This document shows positions 51,301 to 63,750 of a stretch of 64,000 bases of DNA, piece after piece. Source of the DNA: Centropus unirufus. Its lineage: Eukaryota > Chordata > Aves > Cuculiformes > Centropidae. Position numbers and translations under genes: made by a program. The stretch's first letter is position 1, and each line of letters begins with the position of its first letter. The stretch is from NCBI GenBank assembly GCA_013397695.1, contig VYZI01000106.1, positions 124,001 through 188,000 of the forward strand, written 5' to 3'. The notes beneath the pieces were generated by a model. The model was not told where the DNA came from and ran no database searches. It saw nothing but the letters and a program-made list of their open reading frames with translations.

Positions 51301-54300
51301 TGGTGTGTATTCAGAAGACACCATCAGCAACCTACAGCACTGTTTAGAATGGCTATGACAACTGCAATTCGTACTTGCAAGGCATAGCTGCATTCCATAT
51401 TTGGTTATTTACATGGTTGTGTTTACCTTGTAGTGAAGTGCCATGACCTCTGGCTATAAATCATAAGATAGATGAAAACTATTAAAAAAACCTTTCAGGT
51501 TTACTGTTGTCAGTACTCACATAGCTAACCAAAGTACCTGAGCTTGTTAGACCGAAGAGAATTTCTTAGGAATCCACAACTGAAGGAATGTGTGATTTTG
51601 CAAATAATCTATTTCCAGCTCTTACTCCATATAATGCATTTGGTAAAGCATTGTCAGCTATATACATGCCTAATATCCTTCTTTACTGTGTTTTCAAGAC
51701 CATGTGAACATCTCTTGTCAATTCATGCACAGTACTGTTTTACTGTATGATTTAAAACCATTTTATAGGATAGATCGAGGATTGTGATCATCCCTTCTCA
51801 TCATCCAAGAAACACAACTCATCATCTACTATCAATATGCATTCCTTTGAAGGTGGTAGTCCTTGTGTTCATCACAGTGATGAAAAATACAGATTTAAAG
51901 GATCAACATATTGAAATCTTTCTTAGAGGAAGCTTAAATTCTTTCTTTCCACAACTTCTAGCATCACAGGAAAGCCAGCTAGGTCATTTAGTCAAAGACG
52001 GCAGACAGACATAGAAAAAGCAGTGTTAGTACATTTCTATTTTTCATTTCCAGAGGAATGTAAGAAAAAGAATGCAAACATTTCGGGTTATAATTGTAAT
52101 TACAGAATTAGTTTGAAAGGGAAGGCAGCAAGGATGTCAGACATCACTAACATTATGTGTAACTTCTATGTAATCAGCGATAAAGAGAATAGAATAGATA
52201 TTATCAGGAAGTTGGTGATAGCTTTGAAAGTACTACTGCTCTCCAGCAACAAGGATATCTGTTAGGCTGTAGGAAGTGCACTGAATTCTATATTTGATGT
52301 AAAAACCCACCAGAGATCCGTCAGCCAAAAGACTACTTAGTATACTTAGTTACTCTAAATCTAAACTACAATTATATAGTGATTATTTCTGTTGCAGTCA
52401 AAAATCTTTCAGGAGATTTAGTCATATGACCATAAGTCTGAATATATGTGCAAAAACTTGTCACAGTGAAATGTTCTTACATTTGTTTTCAGAAATTAGA
52501 TCTAAAAAGTTATCTGTCATTTGAAGAACTCTGCTGGACGAAATGCTGAAGGACAAAGAAGGCTTTACCTCTATTAGCCCATATTAAAGCCATGTATCTT
52601 TATCTCCATGGTATCTCAGTCCTGAAGTGTTTGCTGTAATATAAATACATTTATTACCTTTTGTTGGATCATCTCTTGCTATTTCTGTATGTAAATTTAT
52701 AAATATGACCAAAGTTCTGATTCCCCTCCATCCCTTTTTTCAGTGTCCTGACAGGTTTCTGGACTAAGGCAATATTTAATTTTATATTCTCTTTCTAAAC
52801 AAGTGATAAATTATCTGTTCACTATACTGATAAAAGAAGAAAATACAATCACCTAATCATACATAGCTTCTTATGATCTGTCACTAGGGAAGGTCTGTGG
52901 TGGAGAGGTAGTACTTTCTCAAAAACTCCCATGAATATTCAAGAAACTTGATGTATATCTCTAACTAAATCTTGTTCATTTTCCAGTCACCCAGCACTGA
53001 TCTCCAGGTTATTCTCTTCAGATTTTTGAAGTCTCTGCCATCTATTGACCCTGTCATCTTTCAAATCTTTCATGAAAATCATGTGGTATAGCCAGCACTT
53101 ACCATCTTGGACTTCTTAATTGCATCTTGTGACTACCTGCCTGGTCATGTACAATGATGTAACAGCAGAGACTTATCATTTTTTAATTACAATCATTGCA
53201 TAACATTTACATACATGGCTTATGCCATCTATGAGAGTCTAGAAAGCTGCATTTAAAAAAATGTTTGTAAGATTTCCACTGTCTCCAATCCTTATCTTTA
53301 TAATTTTCTCTTTCTTCTTTGCATTTGGATGCCTCTAGTCAGTGTCTTGGATATCCAGACAATAATAATATGGCTGGAAGCTTTCCTTTTCAACAAGTCA
53401 GTTCATATACATACACCAAGTACTATTGCATTCCTGGTGTGACATAATACCCTAGCACTGTTACATGGCAGAATGATTTGCTTTTATGCATTGTTTTCTG
53501 ACTGACCCTGAGTTTACGTATCATAAATAACATTTATGAAGAGCTCTTCTGACATCTGTTACTCTAGTCTGGGGATCAGATAGATTAATTGTGTGGCTTC
53601 ATCACAGCTTGCAGAGAAAGATGCAAATATTTAACTTAAGCAGTCCTATATGAACAGAAGCCATTTGAAGGAGGTGATGTCTTCTCCTTGCCACTCCTGT
53701 TAGTATTATTGTTAGCAGTTAAAGCATGTACAGCTGGCTTTGCCAGCGTGTACTCTATCAGTGTGTGATATGGATCTCTTCAAGGGTACATTATTTTCCA
53801 TGCTTCATACACTTATTTTGTTTCTTTTACCTTATGAATAATTTGTATGTTGCTTTTTTCTTCAAGTGCTCTACTGTTGTGTTTAACAGAACCCGATTTC
53901 TTCCTTAGTTCTTGTTGGGTGTGATTTTAGAAGCTGATTAAATTTTCCATCTTGTTACTATTCCTACTTCCCTGTAATTCCAGCAGAAATCGTTCTAGTT
54001 CCACTACTTGATCTGGAAGATACTAGAATTGTGACTCTTCCCACACTGTGACTTCCTTGTTTATCCTCCACCTCTGAGAAAGAGGAAGACAAACTTTCAT
54101 GCAGAGACAAGGATTTTGAGGATTTTGGTGCAGTTGTCTCTGAAAGTGATGCATAGCATTACCATAAAACTCCTATATTGTTATACCATAAAACTCCTAT
54201 ATTGTTAAACATCATTCTTCAGCTCTGCTTCTTGAAACACTCAAAACTTGCTCTTTTAATTTACAAAGCCTGACAAATCAGTCAGAATATGGATGTAATG

Positions 54301-54452
54301 ATCTCTCTGTGTGATACAAATTTCTCCTTTTTATTCCCTTCTCTCTGCATAGCCCCATATGCATTTCATGCCCATGTTTGGCTCACTAGGATGTGTGTTA
54401 GTAAGAAAATAACTGAAGCATTTATTTGCTTTCTGCAATTAAGGTTCATTTT
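48331..54452. other. Unassigned AT-rich sequence downstream of MMP16
   Basis: About 6 kb with no supported coding exon, RNA gene or clear transposon. It may be distal 3' UTR (AATAAA at 50001 and 50025) or intergenic. Its low repeat content compared with the region after 55 kb is compatible with a long UTR. The only structured item is the 24-bp tandem duplication at 54161. Confidence 0.6.
54161..54207. repeat. 24-bp tandem duplication
   Basis: A unit beginning accataaaactcctatattg (54161-54184) is followed without a gap by a second identical copy lacking its last base (54185-54207). This is a recent duplication in non-coding sequence. Confidence 0.9.
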
Positions 54453-54483
54453 ATTATTATTTTTTATTTTATTTTATTTTATT
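54453..54483. repeat. (ATTTT)n simple repeat at gap edge
   Basis: At least four consecutive TTTTA/ATTTT units run straight into the 946-base gap, so the true array is probably longer and its length unresolved. Confidence 0.85.
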
Positions 54484-55429
54484 NNNNNNNNNNNNNNNNN
54501 NNNNNNNNNNNNNNNNNNNNNNNNNNNNNNNNNNNNNNNNNNNNNNNNNNNNNNNNNNNNNNNNNNNNNNNNNNNNNNNNNNNNNNNNNNNNNNNNNNNN
54601 NNNNNNNNNNNNNNNNNNNNNNNNNNNNNNNNNNNNNNNNNNNNNNNNNNNNNNNNNNNNNNNNNNNNNNNNNNNNNNNNNNNNNNNNNNNNNNNNNNNN
54701 NNNNNNNNNNNNNNNNNNNNNNNNNNNNNNNNNNNNNNNNNNNNNNNNNNNNNNNNNNNNNNNNNNNNNNNNNNNNNNNNNNNNNNNNNNNNNNNNNNNN
54801 NNNNNNNNNNNNNNNNNNNNNNNNNNNNNNNNNNNNNNNNNNNNNNNNNNNNNNNNNNNNNNNNNNNNNNNNNNNNNNNNNNNNNNNNNNNNNNNNNNNN
54901 NNNNNNNNNNNNNNNNNNNNNNNNNNNNNNNNNNNNNNNNNNNNNNNNNNNNNNNNNNNNNNNNNNNNNNNNNNNNNNNNNNNNNNNNNNNNNNNNNNNN
55001 NNNNNNNNNNNNNNNNNNNNNNNNNNNNNNNNNNNNNNNNNNNNNNNNNNNNNNNNNNNNNNNNNNNNNNNNNNNNNNNNNNNNNNNNNNNNNNNNNNNN
55101 NNNNNNNNNNNNNNNNNNNNNNNNNNNNNNNNNNNNNNNNNNNNNNNNNNNNNNNNNNNNNNNNNNNNNNNNNNNNNNNNNNNNNNNNNNNNNNNNNNNN
55201 NNNNNNNNNNNNNNNNNNNNNNNNNNNNNNNNNNNNNNNNNNNNNNNNNNNNNNNNNNNNNNNNNNNNNNNNNNNNNNNNNNNNNNNNNNNNNNNNNNNN
55301 NNNNNNNNNNNNNNNNNNNNNNNNNNNNNNNNNNNNNNNNNNNNNNNNNNNNNNNNNNNNNNNNNNNNNNNNNNNNNNNNNNNNNNNNNNNNNNNNNNNN
55401 NNNNNNNNNNNNNNNNNNNNNNNNNNNNN
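54484..55429. other. Assembly gap (946 N)
   Basis: All bases are N. The left flank is an (ATTTT)n array and the right flank is a run of 31 G. Content is unknown, and long open frames that span it are artefacts of the Ns. Confidence 0.99.

Positions 55430-55460
<31 letters not shown>
55430..55460. repeat. Poly-G run of 31 bases
   Basis: Thirty-one consecutive G directly abut the right side of the gap. Either a genuine homopolymer that stopped assembly or a sequencing artefact of dark cycles read as G; the sequence alone cannot decide. Confidence 0.95.
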
Positions 55461-56600
55461 CGATCACTGTGGGCTTACTTCTCTAAGGCCGCTCATTAGA
55501 GGTGGCTGTCACAGCCACTATAAAATGACAAGCAGGTGGCTGAATTTCCTGCTTAGTTGTGTGTAAGAAAAACCATAAGTATAATGTAAAGAAATGACTA
55601 GTAATTCAGATTAGAAATAGATGAAGAATAAAACCCCCCAAAAATATGTAGTTCTCTTGAAATAAAATCACAATCGAAAACCACAGGACTGAAGAGTTCC
55701 TATACTGTGACTGTGGGTGCAGGAAACTTGGCACAAACTGTATCTATTTGGAGTCAAACTGGAAGTTATTATTTCAGAGTCCTAGCCAGAAAGAAGACAG
55801 TGCTTGTAAGCTGATCCAAGACCTTAGACCAAATTCATCACATAACTAAGCTACCTGTAACCTCAGTCTTTTCCATTCTGGAGGTGCATGTGTTTTGCAC
55901 TAGATAAAACTTACAAGTAGCTCGTCATTTAATATACATATATCTCCATTTTTAGCTGATGAAAGGAGTAAAGGAAGAGAATTGAATAAAACAGTTGCTA
56001 CAGAACTCACTTATTGTCGTTCTTACAGACAAAAGAGGAAAAGGTCCCTGGCCAGTGACTGATGGGAAAAAGACTGTTCTGGATGGAAGAGTTTGGGGAG
56101 TGTCTTAATTGTCTTAGCTTCTTAAGTTCATGGAAGTGTGTTGTTTCTGAGAGATATGAAACAAAACAGCATCTAATTTGATCCGTATTTTCTTATATCA
56201 TCCACTGCACAGGTAGAGTTGTTACTACAAGCAGAACAATTATTAGTAACATCTAGCACACAGTTAACACATGAGAAATTTGATGCGATAACTCAATTTT
56301 TTTCAGACCTGTTTTCCTGCAATTATATGACAGATAATTAGATTTTTGTTTTAAAGTTGTGTCCCAAATTCAAGATTTAGCTTCCAGGAATTATTCTTCT
56401 CTAAAAATCATTCCAAACAAGAAACAATAAATATTAGGTTTACCAATTAGACAAAACTGACTATGAATAATAAATGTTCTTAATCACTGCTTTCCAATCA
56501 CTTTCATCCTACTTGTTTGAATTATTACAAAGTGAATAAAATCAACTAAGTATCTGGATATCAATAGCTGTCAGTGGAATTAAAAATTATGAAGACATAG
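55461..56600. other. Intergenic, nothing recognised
   Basis: AT-rich sequence with no supported gene. A small perfect hairpin (GTGGCTG / CAGCCAC around TCA, 55502-55518) is present near the gap. Confidence 0.7.
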
Positions 56601-56604
56601 TTGC

Positions 56605-57335
56605 CATGGCTTAGGCCCAGTCCAGCTAATTTCAGCAGCTAAAACCATTCAGTTGACTCAATTCCCTCCCCCAGGGAAAGGGGAAAGGACAATTAAAGGA
56701 AGAAGACTTGGGGACTGGAAACTAAAACTACAGCTTTAATGAAATAATAATAATTGCAATTATGATAATAGTAATTAAAATAATTAGAAATAATGAAATA
56801 TATACAAATATATTAGATCATGCCCCCACCTCACACCTCAATGTCTATATGTTAACACAAACACTGCAGGGCAAACATGAGGGAACGTGTCCATGCTAGG
56901 AGGGATCTGGACTCAGGAACTGGATTCGAGAGCACATGGATCAGGGATCAGTAGCAACCAGACAAGGTCCTCTCTGGCCATCAACTGTCACAGAAGAGAT
57001 CGATGCCTTTGTGATCTCTCAATTTTGCATGATATATATGGGATTGAATACTCCAGTGGTCAGTTAAGGGTCACTTGTCCTCTCCACCCCATCTTGCAGG
57101 TGTGGCCCTTTTTCACCAGCTCCAGGATGGCCTTGGTCACTATAGGAATAAGTATAAGCATTGGCCTTTCTGTGCACCAGTGTCCCGTGTTATCACTTCT
57201 AGAGAGAAACTGTCTGAAAAACATGCAGTTAGCTTTCAGAAAATAAAGTTATTTAGATAAGACAGAGTTAGAGTCACAAAACTGAATACCTTAACTCATG
57301 CTACAACAATAGTATATGACAGTCTTCATTCCTAA
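56605..57335 (-). mobile_element. Probable degraded endogenous-retrovirus LTR
   Basis: The left end ('tggcttaggcccagtccagc') reads in reverse complement like the 3' end of an avian ERV LTR. It is followed by a purine-rich tract and a block of ATTAAAG/AATAAT-rich sequence, as in LTR polyadenylation regions. The middle and right parts (for example 'ccaggatggccttggtcact') look like repetitive avian ERV sequence, but I cannot name the family. Ends are approximate and no target duplication was found. Open frames at 56887-57246 fall inside it and show no protein family features. Confidence 0.45.
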
Positions 57336-57339
57336 ACAG

Positions 57340-60300
57340 CATACAATGGCATGGAGCATGCTCATTGTCCACTGAAAAGGCAAGGATAAGAGAAACATGT
57401 ATTTTATAGATCACTTACTAAGCTATCTGGGAAAATCCAGTGTGCTTACTGTGAGTTGTGAGGATTGCGCATGAATGAACATTACTCACCCCTAAAGCTT
57501 ACACCCCTAAAGCTTAGAAGATGTGTGAGTCAAACTGCCCTTCCTCCAAGTACATTGGCAATGTACTGCTGCTGGTTGGGAAAACGAGTATGTGTTGGTA
57601 AACAGATTTTTGCTACATGATATGGAGAGTTTAGGTGCATATTTTAACTGTGCTTCACTAGCACAAAAGCTAGACCCTGATCAATGCCTAACCAAGGTTC
57701 ATCTGAGTCACGTTCAACCCAAAAGGAGGTGTATTGTCATCTGCACAAGCATTCAAAATACACAGGGGCTTTTCCAATGTTTAACAGAACTGTATTCATT
57801 TACATTAGTGTGTGTGTCACACTAAGTGCAACATATAGACATTTTTCACTTAAACACCTCTTCCCCCATGAAATTTTTAGGTTTTTTTATAGTCTTAAAT
57901 ATTCAAGTTATAATTCAGGAGTAGCAGAGTGCATAAAATATGAAAGTAAAGCAGCATATAATAGAACAACAAGAATAGCAAAAGGTTCTTTGAAAAGCTA
58001 ATATTTTTGGAAAAAAAATTTTTATGTTAGTATAATTTCTGGAAGTTTTCCAAGTGCAAGAAAGTAGTGTTAACACTGTTCAGTATATTGATGTGAAGTT
58101 TGGTTTGCAACACATTCACCCTTTCACAAGATACTGCAAGAAACAACTTCCAAAGATCATGCTTATTTTCCCTTATCTTTGTGAAATTGCTGTCATTAGT
58201 CACTGTATTGATTGTCTTTCTTCTCTTTTCCAGGATTCTTTTATTTAAAATGTTCCCCTGAAGTGACTGTAGAGGCATTCTTATTGTCCTTGACTTGCTC
58301 GCCTGCTGTCTAATTGCTAGATAAGGGATTCAGTGTATGGTGCTTTGGTGCTGTGGTTCAGAGATAATTTTTGCTTTTATTTTCAGCAGCAGTCAAACAT
58401 TCTCACTATGAAAAATGACAAGTGTAGCCACACTCACCTTGTTTCTGCACCGGGAAGTTGCCAGTCAACAACACTGGCCGGCTTCCCTCTGCATATCTTT
58501 GTTCATACTTTGATTAAGGAAATAGATAGAGGTTGAAAAGGTTCTGAAGAGTTTTTCTATTAATTATATTCTTTTGTAAGGAAATACTCTATGAAGGACT
58601 AGTTTTACAAGGAGTATACAGAGTATCTGAATGCTGCCACAGTGTCAAGTTACTTTTCTCTTCTAGGCCCTGTTTCCCTGGCAGCCGACACTCTGAGTGA
58701 GTTGCAAAATTTCTTTCTAAGTGCACTAACTTGATCTTTTAGAGATAAAACCTGTGATTTCGTTTGGGTACAGTTATTCCAGGAATTACTCTGCCATACT
58801 GGATAAGATAGCATCGTCATTTCTATTTGACCCCAACAGGTATAACACCTTAAGGCAAATGGCATGTTCTGAAAACTCCTCAATTCAAAAAGAAACAGAA
58901 GTGCAATTCAGTGAGAAGAATAATGAGTTTGTAAGTCTTGTTTGGGTAAAATGTCAACCAGTCAGTCATTCTTTAGACTCGTTGCTGTAGCAGACTCAGA
59001 GACAAGAATTTTACCTTCTCCAATGTTAGCCTAGTATATCAGAAAATCAGTTTGGGATACAGAAGCTTAAGCACCCCTTGATATTCAGGCATAGGGCATA
59101 GCTGGCAGCATGGAGCTCCTAACCTGTGCCTAAAGTAACCACATTAGGCCTCTGCCTGACTACAGTAGAATTGTGTCTTAGCTGGCAGCCTTCAGAAGTT
59201 GGTTCCTCTCTCAATGAAGAGAGAGCTAAAATTGGGAGTTAATTTAAGAATCTTTCTCTTGATAAGATGTATAAGTTAAATTAATTTGATCCCTTTCACT
59301 TCTCAGCTGGGAGAACAGAGATGGAGACAAGAGAAAAAGGTGCTGGGAACAGCAACACTCAGTAATCCAACACAATTAAAAGAAATTAGGTATGCCAGGA
59401 CTGTCAGGAGTCACAGTACGAAGAGGAAAAAAATGGAAAATTGATAGGGAGCTCAACAAATAATTCTCTATATTTAAACATGCCATGTACTTGCACACCC
59501 AACTTTCCTACAGTTGTATGCTAACACTGGGGACTGGCCAGGCAACAAATAAACCTGAGTCTCCTTACTTACAAATGTCAGGCTGGAAAACACTTTCCAG
59601 GTGCACCACTTCATGATTTCTCTTGTTTGAGTCAAGTAAAATTCAGGTATAATTAAGTCACTCTTACCGTGTGAAAGCTAAGTGTCTCCACTGATTTACT
59701 GTTGAAATATGTGTGAGTAGCAGAGCCTTTGCGCATTACAAGCAGCATAAAAAGACATATTCAATGAGCTAACCTATATAGCATCTAATTAGCAGGACAG
59801 GACATAGATGAGAGCAAAAAGAGACCTTGCAAAGGCAGTGGTGCTGAAAACCCTCTGAGAGTAATGTTGAATGCTGCCTCCAGCTGTTGCACAGCAGCTC
59901 TGTGTACAGTGGTTTTCTTATATGCTGGTTTATACCATATAGCACAAGCTTGCATTTTGCTAGGAAATGTTACTATTCTGTGTATACTTGGGTCTTTCAG
60001 ACAATGAGGGACCCGACAAATGACAATACAGAGCTTACTACTAAGGTAATAAAAGGATGGAAATAGGGGAAAGATAAACATTCTGTGATAAATAAGAAAA
60101 GTGGTAAACAGAGTGTTTAGAGAGTAGTTCTGAGCTCTGCTTTCTACAATGAGAATTCATGCTGACATTGGAGTTTCTATTTACATTACTTTTGGAGAAA
60201 TCTGGACTGTACACGTTTCTGACCATGTTACTTATCGAGCCAGGGTACAATCAGTAGTTAAAAAGGAAGCAGCAAAATAGATCAACAGCACAGGGAAGTA

Positions 60301-61790
60301 AAAAATGTCTGGATGTGAGAAGATTTCTCAAATCCTTTGATATGGAAAGGACATTGCCTAATGGTGTAAAGTCCCAGTGACCTTTGAAAATGCAAGCAGG
60401 GAATTGTAATCTCATTTAAATTTTAATTAAAGAATTGGACTTAAGTGGTTCAGAGGGAGAAGAAATTGAAATTTCTGAATATTAAATTATTCTTTTGATG
60501 GGTCAGGCTACATGGCGTTTTGGAGCACATATGCCTTTGTTGATGTGGGCCACAGGAACAGTTCCTTGAAGGACAAAATTTCTCACTTCACCTCTCCCAC
60601 CTCTCTCCAAAGTACACTGACACAATTGGACGTACCTGTTTATCTCAGAAGCTCATTCAGAGCTTTCTTCTGTACACATAAAAGTAATTATTTTAGAACT
60701 GGTTATCTCATTCCCCCATGTCTCCTTCCTGTTACACTCTTTACATGGATTATTACCGAAGTTAGTCCCAATCTGCAGCCTGGCAACCTCAGGAGTTCCT
60801 CTAATGATGGGTCTTCCATCTGCATAGTGTTTTTGCAGTTGCTCTTGTAGTCTTGCGACTGAAGTTAGAAAGATGCCCAGGTGAAGATAACACCAGCCAG
60901 CCTGTAATAAGTTTCAGCTTCCTAGTACAGTTGGATTTCTTTTTTGACCCTTGGTGAATCACATCATCACCATCAGCCAGCTGTTGTAATACTTGGTACT
61001 GAAATAGATAAAATTTACAACGCAGAATTGTGTCTAAACTCTCTGTTAGCTGATCACCAAAGGTATGTTTTGTAATCAACAACCTGTTGCGCAAGGTGAC
61101 ACTTGAACTTAATATTAAGAAGCACTGAAGGAGAAAGACAGTGCACCTCTGCCTCTTAAACTTAGCCTTTTGCAAGGGGGAGAGCTAAGCAGAAGAGCTA
61201 GGCACATCTGGAGCTCTGGGTCATTATCAATTGATGAACTGGGTAAATTGCATGTTTGGAGATTGGTGATTAACTCAAACATTATCCTCATGGTGTGGTG
61301 ACTTCTGGACTCCAAAGCTCCTTGAATTCAAGGGGATCTGGCTCTTCTTAGAAGTTGAATGGCTTTCATCAGCACAGTCTTCTTCCCTCTGGGTCTAAAA
61401 GGGGAAAGTTGAATATTTAAAAACCAGAGAGGTTTTTTCATTCATACACTTAACCCAGAGAGAGATATTAAATACTCTTTCCTCAGTATTTCTCAGTATT
61501 GTTTTTTTCTTCAGCATTCATTTAAGAAATATTATGACAATCAGCGTGAATCTGATTCTAAACTGCCTCTCCAGTCAGCACAGAAGGGATTCAGGCACTA
61601 GTTTAGATGTGAAAGTGAAGGCTCTTTGAGGTGGATGTCTTAAGCTGGGTCACTGACAAACTGTCAGGATTCTGTGTTTCTTCACACTCTAATATTTTAT
61701 TTGTCATACCAAGTTCCTTATGAGTGCAACAAGTTGACTGATCTCATTCCCAGGGGCCTCTTGGTGGCTTACAGGGATGTGGTCATTGTA
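57340..61790. other. Intergenic, nothing recognised
   Basis: About 4.4 kb of non-coding sequence. There is a small 13-bp duplication at about 57487-57512 (acccctaaagctt twice). Frames of 60-124 codons at 58-61 kb on both strands lack start context, splice partners or family motifs. Confidence 0.65.
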
Positions 61791-61799
61791 TCTGTTGTC

Positions 61800-62597
61800 A
61801 GTACCCAGGTGTTGGCAGCGGGGCGCTCAGAGTGGCCTCTCTGAGGAAAGGTTGAGACTGTTCCATTACAGATGAGTCCAATGGATCACTGCAGGACACA
61901 GCTGAGCCTGTCAAATAAGTGGGTGGTGCCTCTGGACTATGTACTTAAGAAAAAGCAAAAACACTGCACAGGCAGTGAGGACAGAAGGGAAATGGTGAGA
62001 AACACCTCTGCAATCACCACGGTCAGATAAGAAGGAAAGGGAGGGAGTGCTTCAGGCCCCAGGCCAGAGATTCACGTGCAACCCATCCAAGAGACCATGG
62101 TGAGGCAGATATGGATATTGCAACCCATGGAGGATCCTATGCCAGACTAGGTTCATCCTCAAAGACTGCCTCCTGTGGTGAGGCTCCACACTGGAACAAG
62201 GGAAAATGTAGGGATGTAGGAACTTCAGAGAGGAACTGGTAGAGGCTGACCAAAACTACCATTCCTTACCCCCTTCCACTTACTGGGGAGGAGAGAAGTA
62301 GAAGAGTCAGAAAACAGTGAAATTGAGCTGGGGGAAAAAAAAAAGAGAAGGAATTGAGGAAAAGATGGTGCTTTGTTTTCCTTTCTCACACTCCAAACTT
62401 ATTTTAACTGGAAATAAATTAATTTCCCACCAAATGAGTCTGTTTTGCCCATGACTTGACTGCTAAGTGATCTCACTGTCTTTATCTTAGCCCACGAGGT
62501 TTTCCATCCTATTTTCTGTCCGTATCCTGTGGAGGAGGGGGAGTGAAAGAGCAGTTGTGTGGGTGTCTGGCTGGTAGCCAAGGTTAACCTGCCAACA
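61800..62597 (+). mobile_element. ERVL-type LTR, sense orientation
   Basis: The 3' end is clear: 'aaataaattaatttcccacc' (polyadenylation region), 'gtctgttttgcccatgact', 'tgatctcactgtctttatct', 'cccacgaggttttccatcc', 'ctgtggaggagggggagtga', and a terminal 'aaggttaacctgccaaca' ending in CA at 62597. This layout is that of a common avian ERVL LTR. The upstream part, with tandem-like blocks 'gcaacccatccaagagacca' and 'gcaacccatggaggatccta', also fits. The 5' boundary is uncertain; it may begin near 'tgttggcagcggggcgctca' at about 61812. It is diverged and has no coding frame. Confidence 0.7.
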
Positions 62598-62599
62598 AA

Positions 62600-63110
62600 C
62601 ACTGTGTTCTTTAAACGTATTTTGCTTAATTTCATAGTACAACTGGCACTGTTTTATTTGCATAAACTTCTGTGGAGGTACAACATTCTGTATCTGTGTT
62701 AACAGTGGGAGAACTTAGAAAACTAGAATTTTCTCCCTAGCTATGATTATCGCAGTATCATCTTGAGATGAAAGGTCAGTATAAGATGTTAAAGAATATT
62801 TGATAGCATGATAAGTATCAAATTTCTCCTGGAATTAACTGTCCTGCAGGAACTGAAAAAAGAAATAAATTACTTATGAACTGTGCTGAATTTTCCTAAA
62901 ACTGCCTCATGACTGAAAGGTGCTTACAGTGGCAGTGATTGTGTGGAGATCCGTGCCAAATCTGAAAAACTGCAGCGAAGTAAACCGTCATCTCTAGTGA
63001 GCAAACTGATCTTAGGAGTGGGTCTTGTAAACATATGGAGAAGTATGCGAGAGTGGAATCAGAATCACTTTATTAACAAATCACCTGTCAGAGTTTTAGC
63101 AAATGTAAAT
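62600..63110. other. Intergenic, nothing firmly recognised
   Basis: Sequence between the ERVL-type LTR and the CR1 fragment. The last part (from about 62940) may already belong to the old CR1 copy, but the similarity is too weak to call. Confidence 0.5.
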
Positions 63111-63119
63111 AACGATATT

Positions 63120-63750
63120 CAAATTGATACACTTCTCTGGATTTCCAGAAGGCATTTGGTAATATCCTTCTCCAAACAGTCTTAAAGAAAATTTGCTGCA
63201 ATAACAAATTATGTAAGATGCTTAGATGGATAAGCAAGTTACTAAAATGCAGGAAGCAAAAGCAAATATTATTACTTGGTTTCCACAATAAAGAGACATT
63301 ATAAATATCATTAATAGGAGTCTCTGCCAAAGGCTGTTATTCACTATATTAATAAATGATCTGGAAAGAGTTATATAGCAAAGTTTGCTGATTATACTAA
63401 CGGTAATAAAGACAAAGAATGAGTCTTAATAATTGTAAAAAGAAAAAACTACATGATAACAAGGGAATTGGAAATGAAATAGCATATAAATGAAATTATG
63501 TACAAGGGAAACAAATGAAAAAAAATTTGTATATATAATGATGTTTTCTGAGCCCAGTATTAGTGTTTGAGAAAAGCTCTTAGGAATATGAGAGAGAAAT
63601 CTATGAAAGTGTCAGTTCAATACATTCTAGCAAAGAAGAAAAGCAAATGAGATGTTAGAAGTCATTACAAATAGAATAGTTAATGAAACAAAATAATCAC
63701 TATAAAAATAATTATGGTACTGTATAAATCCATTACATGCATGCATATTG
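63120..63750 (+). mobile_element. Old CR1 LINE fragment from the reverse-transcriptase region
   Basis: Several blocks follow the order of a CR1 ORF2 middle segment: 'ctggatttccagaaggcatt' (the LDFQKAF motif), 'aataaatgatctggaaagag' (the FINDL motif), 'gcaaagtttgctgattatac' (the position of the catalytic KFADDT box, here changed), then 'caaatgagatgttagaagtc' and 'tactgtataaatccattaca'. Many stops and indels show it is inactive. It resembles older, pre-avian CR1 lineages more than the young avian 3' ends at 32 and 39 kb. Boundaries are approximate. Confidence 0.65.

Noticed and set aside
54289..55566. Long open frames of 332-425 codons on both strands
   Set aside because: They consist almost entirely of N bases translated as unknown residues across the assembly gap, plus the poly-G and ATTTT flanks.
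56887..57246. 119-codon + strand frame
   Set aside because: Falls inside a probable LTR-type repeat and has no recognised protein features.
60801..61175. 124-codon frame on the minus strand and an overlapping 112-codon frame on the + strand
   Set aside because: The two compete for the same DNA and neither has domain features, good start context or neighbouring exons.
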